Shown here piece after piece: positions 58,303-64,000 of a stretch of DNA of 64,000 nucleotides. The stretch spans positions 310,001 through 374,000 of the forward strand of contig JAIEOQ010000003.1 in assembly GCA_019750335.1 (NCBI GenBank), written 5' to 3'. Source of the stretch: Candidatus Obscuribacterales bacterium (GTDB lineage: Bacteria; Cyanobacteriota; Vampirovibrionia; Obscuribacterales; Obscuribacteraceae). Under the pieces are notes generated by a model. That model did no database searches and had not been told where the DNA came from. It saw only the letters and a program-made list of their open reading frames with translations. Within the stretch, counting starts at the first letter, position 1, and the number at the start of each line of letters is the position of its first letter. The position numbers and the translations under genes are program-made.

Positions 58303-58881
58303 ATGCATGATTGTCCAGCTTGTCGGGTGCCTTTACATGGCTATGAAGAAGTCTGTCCGTCTTGTGGCACACGCCAGATTGTAAAAAAACGTTCTTCCGC
58401 TTTTGGCTCTTTTAAGCCGGAGCAGCCAGGCATTAACTGGGTGCCTTTCATCCTGACTTTTGTTGTTGTCGGTGCAGCTTTACTATTTGCTTTTTTTAGT
58501 TCGCCTTTAGGTAAAGTCCTGACTCAAGGTCCGCCGGCCGAAGATCCGATGGCAAAGCTGACATATATTGATGCGCGCAACATAATTGAGTCTGAAATAA
58601 CTAAAGGGCTTGAAGGTGTTGGTGCCACAGGTAAATTTACTTGGGCTGATTTGACCAGTAATGCACCTTTGGATAAGGGCACGGATCAGAATATGCAATT
58701 GACTGTTGATACTTCTTTGCCCAGTACCGAAGTAAGAAAAAGTATTATCGATCCGATTAAAGACTATATGGAAAAAGCCAAAATTATGAGCCTGGTGATG
58801 AATGACGCTAAGTCACACGCGACCTGGACTTATAATGTCGCTCCGGCAGCCGCTCCGCCCAGCGATGAAGCTGCTGAATAA
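58303..58881 (+). CDS. Zinc-ribbon, single-TM protein of unknown function
   Basis: CPACRVPLHGYEEVCPSCGTRQ; TM WVPFILTFVVVGAALLFAFF. Confidence 0.65.
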   Translation: MHDCPACRVPLHGYEEVCPSCGTRQIVKKRSSAFGSFKPEQPGINWVPFILTFVVVGAALLFAFFSSPLGKVLTQGPPAEDPMAKLTYIDARNIIESEITKGLEGVGATGKFTWADLTSNAPLDKGTDQNMQLTVDTSLPSTEVRKSIIDPIKDYMEKAKIMSLVMNDAKSHATWTYNVAPAAAPPSDEAAE

Positions 58882-59071
58882 GTCAAAACCTGCTTTGGCT
58901 CTGCTTTTTAGCTCGCCTGTTCGTTTATGAGAAAATTTAAATTAGGTAGCGGAAAATACTAATAGCTGCCTTGACCCTTTCTTACAACCAGGTATTCTTG
59001 ACATGTGGTCAGCGTCGTTAGACCGTGATCCGTTTTTGGCTATCCTTGTCGATTGCAATGGAGAAATATAG

Positions 59072-59476
59072 ATGCACAGAGCTTTCTCAGAGAGTATGCG
59101 TAAACAAAGTGCTTTTCGTTCCATGGCTGATCATGACCGTGCTTCAAAAACTAGATTGACGGTAAATATGCATGGGGATGTGTATAAGAAGAACGAGTTT
59201 GGTCAAGTAATTACTTTCAGATACGCTCACAGTGGCGTGATCTTCTCTTTTAGTTATGATGCCGAAGGTCATGTAAGCGATATCGATAGCTCAAGCGGTT
59301 GGGTTTGGAAAAAAATTCGCAGCGGCGATTTTGAAGGTTGGCAAATACGCAACTGTTTTGATCGCTGGTATGTCAAGAGTACCGACTGTTGCGATATTTT
59401 TGTCGGCGATTCCGGTGTAAACGCCGTTGGCAACAACGTCGCAATGATGATGCTTCCGGAAAAACATACAAGTTAG
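59072..59476 (+). CDS. Hypothetical protein with a YD/RHS-repeat-like unit
   Basis: VYKKNEFGQVITFRYAHSGVIFSFSYDAEGHVSDIDSSSGWVWKKI. Confidence 0.5.
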   Translation: MHRAFSESMRKQSAFRSMADHDRASKTRLTVNMHGDVYKKNEFGQVITFRYAHSGVIFSFSYDAEGHVSDIDSSSGWVWKKIRSGDFEGWQIRNCFDRWYVKSTDCCDIFVGDSGVNAVGNNVAMMMLPEKHTS

Positions 59477-59489
59477 TTTAGAGTGCCTA

Positions 59490-59927
59490 TTATTTAGCGA
59501 CCATACTGAAGATTGAAAGTCGGTTGCCATCAAGATCGGTGAAATCAGCTGATAATCCGACTTGATCTCCTTCTTCGCAAACTTGTCTCGGTTCGCTATC
59601 AAATTTGATGCCGGCGTCTTTCAGGGTGGCGTATGCTTCTTTGATATTGTCGACATTGAACACCATATATGGCGAATTCTCTGCAGCTTTGCTCATCGTC
59701 GATGCGCAAGTTGTTGTTGTTGTTGTCGCCTCACTGTTTGCGCATTCGCTTATTTGATGTAGAGCTAAAGTTGTATCGCCGGTTTTCAACTCAGCCCAAC
59801 CGGGATGATTTACTTTGATCTCCAGTCCTAATTTGTCGCGATAAAATTCAGCGGCTTTGTTTGTGTCGCCTACATACAAAATGATGTAAGACAGTGCGGA
59901 AACTTTTATTCCCGTGCTTGCTGGCAT
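59490..59927 (-). CDS. VOC/glyoxalase-family protein
   Basis: YIILYVGDTNKAAEFYRDKLGLEIKVNHPGWAELKTGDTTLALHQ...FTDLDGNRLSIFSM. Confidence 0.88.
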   Translation of the reverse strand: MPASTGIKVSALSYIILYVGDTNKAAEFYRDKLGLEIKVNHPGWAELKTGDTTLALHQISECANSEATTTTTTCASTMSKAAENSPYMVFNVDNIKEAYATLKDAGIKFDSEPRQVCEEGDQVGLSADFTDLDGNRLSIFSMVAK

Positions 59928-59978
59928 CTTTTCTCTCCTGGCTTTGGACCGATTTAGCGGCTGCGCTTATGTTTCAGC

Positions 59979-60713
59979 TTAGTTTTTGCTGAATATAGTT
60001 TTGAAGAACTTAGCGATTGGATCGTAATAATCATCAACGATGCGTTCTTTCAGCGGAATAATCGCGTTGTCGGTAATGTGGATATCTTCCGGACAAACTT
60101 CGCTACAACATTTAGTGATATTGCAGAAGCCGACGCCGCCTTCGTCATGAAGGAATTTCATGCGATCGCCTTGGTCTAAGGGGTGCATCTCCAAGCTGGC
60201 AACACGAACCATGAAACGCGGACCGATGAAAGCATCTTTGCGATCGTGGTCGCGCAGCACGTGACACACGTCTTGGCAAAGGAAGCATTCAATACATTTG
60301 CGGAACTCTTGAACACGTTCCACATCTTCCTGATACATCACCCATTTGGCATCTTCTTTCGGAGTGAAAGGTTTAATGCGCTTGTTCTGTTCGTAGTTCC
60401 AGGATACGTCTGTCACTAAATCGCGCATCAAAGGGAATGTACGCAAAGGCTCAACAAAGATAATTTCACCTTCGGCAAAAGATTCCATTCTGCTTTTGCA
60501 CATAAGTGAAGGGCGTCCGTTGACTTCGGCGCTGCAAGAGCCGCATTTAGCTGCTTTGCAGTTCCAGCGTACGGCTAGATCAGGATCGATTTCGCGTTGT
60601 ATGTAATGAATGGCGTCCAGTACAACCATGCCGTCTTCGACAGGAACGGTGTACTCTTTAAAGTCACCACCTGTGGCATCACCACGAAATACTCTCATTT
60701 GTGCATTACGCAT
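59979..60713 (-). CDS. sdhB: Succinate dehydrogenase/fumarate reductase iron-sulfur subunit
   Basis: CKAAKCGSCSAEVNGRPSLMC (2Fe-2S), CIECFLCQDVCH, CNITKCCSEVCPEDIHIT. Confidence 0.93.
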   Translation of the reverse strand: MRNAQMRVFRGDATGGDFKEYTVPVEDGMVVLDAIHYIQREIDPDLAVRWNCKAAKCGSCSAEVNGRPSLMCKSRMESFAEGEIIFVEPLRTFPLMRDLVTDVSWNYEQNKRIKPFTPKEDAKWVMYQEDVERVQEFRKCIECFLCQDVCHVLRDHDRKDAFIGPRFMVRVASLEMHPLDQGDRMKFLHDEGGVGFCNITKCCSEVCPEDIHITDNAIIPLKERIVDDYYDPIAKFFKTIFSKN

Positions 60714-62532
60714 GGGCTGTCTCCTTTTTCTTCAAGAGATCTTTAAGTTCAGCAGGCATTTCCGAAAGTGGAGTTTTTACTAGTTTCATCTGTCCGCCGC
60801 CGGCATGTGAAACTGCGGTATTCTCGTGACCGAGGTTATCGTCTGTTTCAGGGAAATCCAAACGGCTGTGTGCGCCACGGCTTTCTTTACGCGATTGAGC
60901 GCTGCGGCCAATCGCTTCAACTGCAATGAGCATGTTGGAGAGATCACGGCAGAGGTGCCAGCCTGGATTGTAATTCTTGCCGCCGGAGCAACCGACTTGC
61001 TTAATCTCTTCTTTGAGTTTTTCCAGATCGGCTAAGCCTTTTTGCATATCGGCTTCTTCGCGGAAGATGCCAAAACTGCTACCGGCAATTTCATGCATTT
61101 TTAATTGCAGTTTGTAGGGGTTCGGTCCGCTGGCCCGTTTGAACGGAGCTTCAAGTTCATCGATAGCTGCTTTCACTTCAGCATCGGATATCTTCGGCAA
61201 ACCGCTTTGACGTGCGGCATAATCGGCGGCGCCGCGTCCGGCTCGACGTCCGAATACAATCAAATCCGAAAGCGAATTTCCGCCTAAACGGTTGGCACCG
61301 TGCATGCCTCCACTACATTCGCCGGCAGCAAAAAGACCGGGGACTTTTGATTCAGCCGTGTCAGCGTCAACTTTAATGCCGCCCATAATGTAGTGCATTG
61401 TCGGTCCGACTTCCATCGGCCCTTTAGTGATATCGACATCGGCCAGATCTTTGAACTGGTGATACATGCTTGGTAGTTTTTTGCGTACACGATCTGCCGG
61501 TTGATAGCTGATATCTAAGAAAACGCCACCGTGAGGCGAGCCGCGACCGGCTTTTACTTCGGTATAAATTGCCCGGGCAACATTGTCTCTGGTCGACAAT
61601 TCAGGCGGGCGGCGATAATCGGTGCGCAGTTTGCCTGCTAAAGTGTCTTCAAGCCAGCGCTCAGCTTCGGTTTCGTCGGCAGCATAATCGGCTTTAGTCG
61701 CTTCAGGCAAATATTTGAACATGAAGCGTTCGCCGTCCGAATTACGCAATTTGCCGCCTTCGCCGCGAACAGCTTCGGTAACAAGAATGCCGCGTACGCC
61801 TGGCGGCCAGACCATACCGGTTGGATGGAATTGAACAAATTCCATGTCGATTAAGTCAGCGCCGGCTTCATAAGCTAGGGCGTGTCCATCGGCTGTATAT
61901 TCCCAAGAGTTGGAAGTCACTGAGAAAGCTCGTCCGACTCCGCCGGTGGCCAAAATAATCGCTTTAGCTTTGAATAGAATATAGCGACCGTCTTCGCGAA
62001 AGTAGCCGAAAGCTCCGGCAATCTTATCGCCGTCTTTAAGCAAACGGCTAATAGTACATTCCATATAAACATCGATGCCCGAATGGACGCCTTTGTCTTG
62101 CAAGGTGCGGATCAACTCCAAACCTGTACGGTCGCCGACGTGGCAGAGCCGTTTGTAAGTGTGTCCGCCGAAAGCTCTTTGCAAAATTTTGCCGTCGTGG
62201 GTGCGGTCGAAAACTGCGCCCCAGCGCTCGAGTTCGTTTACGCATTCCGGCGCTTCTTGGGCATGAAGTTGAGCCATGCGCCAGTTATTTAGATATTTGC
62301 CGCCGATCATTGTGTCACGGAAGTGGGTTTGCCAACCGTCACGAGCGTCGACTGTAGCCATGGCAGCGGCAATTCCGCCTTCTGCCATAACGGTATGTGC
62401 TTTGCCGAGCAAAGATTTGCAGACTAATCCAACTTTTAGTCCTTGAGCGGAAGCTTCAATGGCTGCTCGTAGTCCGGCGCCGCCGGCTCCGATTACAAGC
62501 ACATCGTGTTCTCTGATTTCGTAGTTTGACAT
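60706..62532 (-). CDS. sdhA: Succinate dehydrogenase/fumarate reductase flavoprotein subunit
   Basis: HDVLVIGAGGAGLRAAIEASAQGLKVGLVCKSLLGKAHTVMAEGGIAAAM; GGHTYKRLCHVGDRTGLELIRTLQDK; GLFAAGECSGGMHGANRLGGNSLSDLIVFGRRAG. Confidence 0.96.
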   Translation of the reverse strand: MSNYEIREHDVLVIGAGGAGLRAAIEASAQGLKVGLVCKSLLGKAHTVMAEGGIAAAMATVDARDGWQTHFRDTMIGGKYLNNWRMAQLHAQEAPECVNELERWGAVFDRTHDGKILQRAFGGHTYKRLCHVGDRTGLELIRTLQDKGVHSGIDVYMECTISRLLKDGDKIAGAFGYFREDGRYILFKAKAIILATGGVGRAFSVTSNSWEYTADGHALAYEAGADLIDMEFVQFHPTGMVWPPGVRGILVTEAVRGEGGKLRNSDGERFMFKYLPEATKADYAADETEAERWLEDTLAGKLRTDYRRPPELSTRDNVARAIYTEVKAGRGSPHGGVFLDISYQPADRVRKKLPSMYHQFKDLADVDITKGPMEVGPTMHYIMGGIKVDADTAESKVPGLFAAGECSGGMHGANRLGGNSLSDLIVFGRRAGRGAADYAARQSGLPKISDAEVKAAIDELEAPFKRASGPNPYKLQLKMHEIAGSSFGIFREEADMQKGLADLEKLKEEIKQVGCSGGKNYNPGWHLCRDLSNMLIAVEAIGRSAQSRKESRGAHSRLDFPETDDNLGHENTAVSHAGGGQMKLVKTPLSEMPAELKDLLKKKETAHA

Positions 62533-62544
62533 TATCGATAAGCC

Positions 62545-63330
62545 TTATTTTGCAAGAGAGAAGAATACATAGTCCGGAATTACGTTTGAAGCAACGCAGC
62601 GGACATAGAAATCGGTAAAGCCTACGGAGAAAAGGCTAAGCCAAGCCCATAGTTGGTGATTCTCGTTGAGCTTAGTCACCTTCTCCCAGAAAGTCATTGC
62701 TGTTTTGCTGCCTTCGGTGCAGGAGAAGCAATCCAAGCCGCCGCCGACTAAATGTCTGAAAGCGTGACAGCCGAATGTATAGCCTGAAAGAAAAATGACA
62801 TTAGCAAAGAAAATCAAACTGCCGACTGAAAATTGCAGATGGCTGAAATCGAAGAAGTGACCGGCGGTGAAAAGAGTTTGTAGTGCATCCCACCAGAGAA
62901 TGGCCAAAACGATTGTTGCCAGATAAAACATGTAGCGATGAATGTTTTGAATGATAAAAGGAAATTTGCTTTCACCGCAATATTTGTAACCGCCGATACC
63001 GGTAACGCCGCAAGCTGGCGGAGTAAGAAAGAAAGACCGATAATAAGCTTTGCGATAGTAATAACATGTAGCGCGGAATCCGGCTGGAATCCAAAGAATG
63101 AGAATAGCCGGAGAGTAGTGCCACCAGTCGAATTCAAGCTTTGGTGAGTAAAAAGGAGAAAGCAAGTTGCTTACTTCGAAATACTGATTCTCAAAAGCAC
63201 GAACAGTAGCGTAGATAATGAAAAGAGTGAACCCAAGCGCAATTGACGCTGGTCCAAGCCACCAATTATCTTCTCTTCTGGTGCTGAGAAACTGTTTGTT
63301 AGGAATGTCCGCTGGTTTTGTACTAGTCAT
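62545..63330 (-). CDS. Succinate dehydrogenase membrane-anchor (cytochrome b-like) subunit (ORF extends to 63414)
   Basis: Multi-TM, His-rich spans (IQNIHRYMFYLATIVLAILWW, GYTFGCHAFRHLVGGGLDCF), immediately upstream of sdhA. Confidence 0.82.
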   Translation of the reverse strand: MTSTKPADIPNKQFLSTRREDNWWLGPASIALGFTLFIIYATVRAFENQYFEVSNLLSPFYSPKLEFDWWHYSPAILILWIPAGFRATCYYYRKAYYRSFFLTPPACGVTGIGGYKYCGESKFPFIIQNIHRYMFYLATIVLAILWWDALQTLFTAGHFFDFSHLQFSVGSLIFFANVIFLSGYTFGCHAFRHLVGGGLDCFSCTEGSKTAMTFWEKVTKLNENHQLWAWLSLFSVGFTDFYVRCVASNVIPDYVFFSLAK

Positions 63331-63567
63331 ATTTTGAGACCCATTTAATTCTTCGGCTATATTTTGAACGCGACAGAATATGTCAAGACGATAGCGTTCG
63401 TCAGCTTTTCGCATCCTTAATTATAGCGAGTTCGAGACCTGAAAACGGCTATTTCTGCTTGGTTTATAGACTGTTCATCAAGAGTTGTCGGGAGACGAAC
63501 CAGGCGAGCGCTGGCAAACAGTGGCGGCATTGCTAGTCGTTAGTGCTGTTGGTCGCACTTTAGCAAA

Positions 63568-63636
63568 GTGTTGCTCGCCAGGCGGTGTTGGTGTTGCTCG
63601 CCAAGCGGTGTTGCTGGTGTTCGCTAGGCGGTTTCG
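63568..63636. repeat. About three imperfect 23-bp tandem repeats
   Basis: gtgttgctcgccaggcggtgttg (63568-63590), gtgttgctcgccaagcggtgttg (63591-63613), degenerate gtgttcgctaggcggtttcg (from 63617). Confidence 0.75.
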
Positions 63637-63950
63637 TTTATTGAACCGAGAGCCAAAATAATTTCTTCAACTATAGATAAAGCTAGAAGCATGCCTGAAG
63701 GCATAAATTTTTTGGTTTTAAATAAACGTATGCCGAAAACTACGATCAATAACCCGGTTACTACCATTCCGCACAAAAAACCGCTTTCCGGATTTCTTCG
63801 ACTAATCGAATGGCAAGTAATCAACAGTGCACCACTTATCAACCCTGAAAGTAAGGACGCTTTGCTCTTTGCTTTCAAAAAGCCAAAAACGCCTCCTAGC
63901 AAAACTAAGATGCCAAAAACCAAAAGTGAAATAGTGGCTGCCTGATCCAT
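63624..63950 (-). CDS. TMEM14/UPF0136-like small membrane protein
   Basis: ISLLVFGILVLLGGVFGFLKAKSKASLLSGLISGALLITCHSISRRNPESGFLCGMVVTGLLIVVFGIRLFKTKKFMPSG. Confidence 0.72.
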   Translation of the reverse strand: MDQAATISLLVFGILVLLGGVFGFLKAKSKASLLSGLISGALLITCHSISRRNPESGFLCGMVVTGLLIVVFGIRLFKTKKFMPSGMLLALSIVEEIILALGSINETA

Positions 63951-64000
63951 ATCTAAACCTTATAAAGTGCCTAGTCAGTCTAGCAGGGTCAGACAAAATA

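Noticed and set aside
1-64000. CRISPR arrays, tRNA/rRNA genes, IS elements, prophage
   Set aside because: No regularly spaced repeats, no tRNA-like T-arm/acceptor patterns, and no transposase, integrase or phage structural proteins seen by eye; tRNAscan-SE and Infernal would be needed to exclude RNAs fully.

Overview
The window is a gene-dense bacterial chromosomal segment. I see no rRNA, tRNA, CRISPR array, transposase or phage genes. The gene content suggests a non-photosynthetic cyanobacterial relative such as Obscuribacterales/Melainabacteria, but this is only inferred from gene content. Housekeeping content: kdsD (cut by the left edge), UbiA/MqnP-type prenyltransferase, minC-minD-minE-rodA, meaB, nagA, a ROK sugar kinase, an OstA/LptD-like outer-membrane protein, Fe-ADH/SCP2/PfkB genes, recO, glyA, a WecA/TagO-type transferase, malic enzyme, an exported SOD, an AlkA-type glycosylase, Nudix, thioesterase, BtuR-type adenosyltransferase, CtpA-type protease, CCA-adding enzyme, an M23 hydrolase, ALDH-nanE, rhomboid, and a succinate dehydrogenase operon. 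The most distinctive region is about 32.0-47.3 kb. It holds two adjacent DUF4384-like genes (one fused to a trypsin-like protease), a sigma-like/multi-HhH fusion protein, an unrecognised 404-aa protein, a zinc-ribbon membrane protein, a zinc-ribbon Ser/Thr kinase, a GT-C-like membrane protein, a proline-rich FecR/DUF4214-like protein and a divergently transcribed secreted TPR-CHAT protease. Other points of interest are a Hanks kinase/PQQ-propeller gene broken at a G-run, a perfect 19-bp inverted repeat covering the ribosome-binding site of a highly charged helical protein, and several small unannotated or low-complexity proteins.
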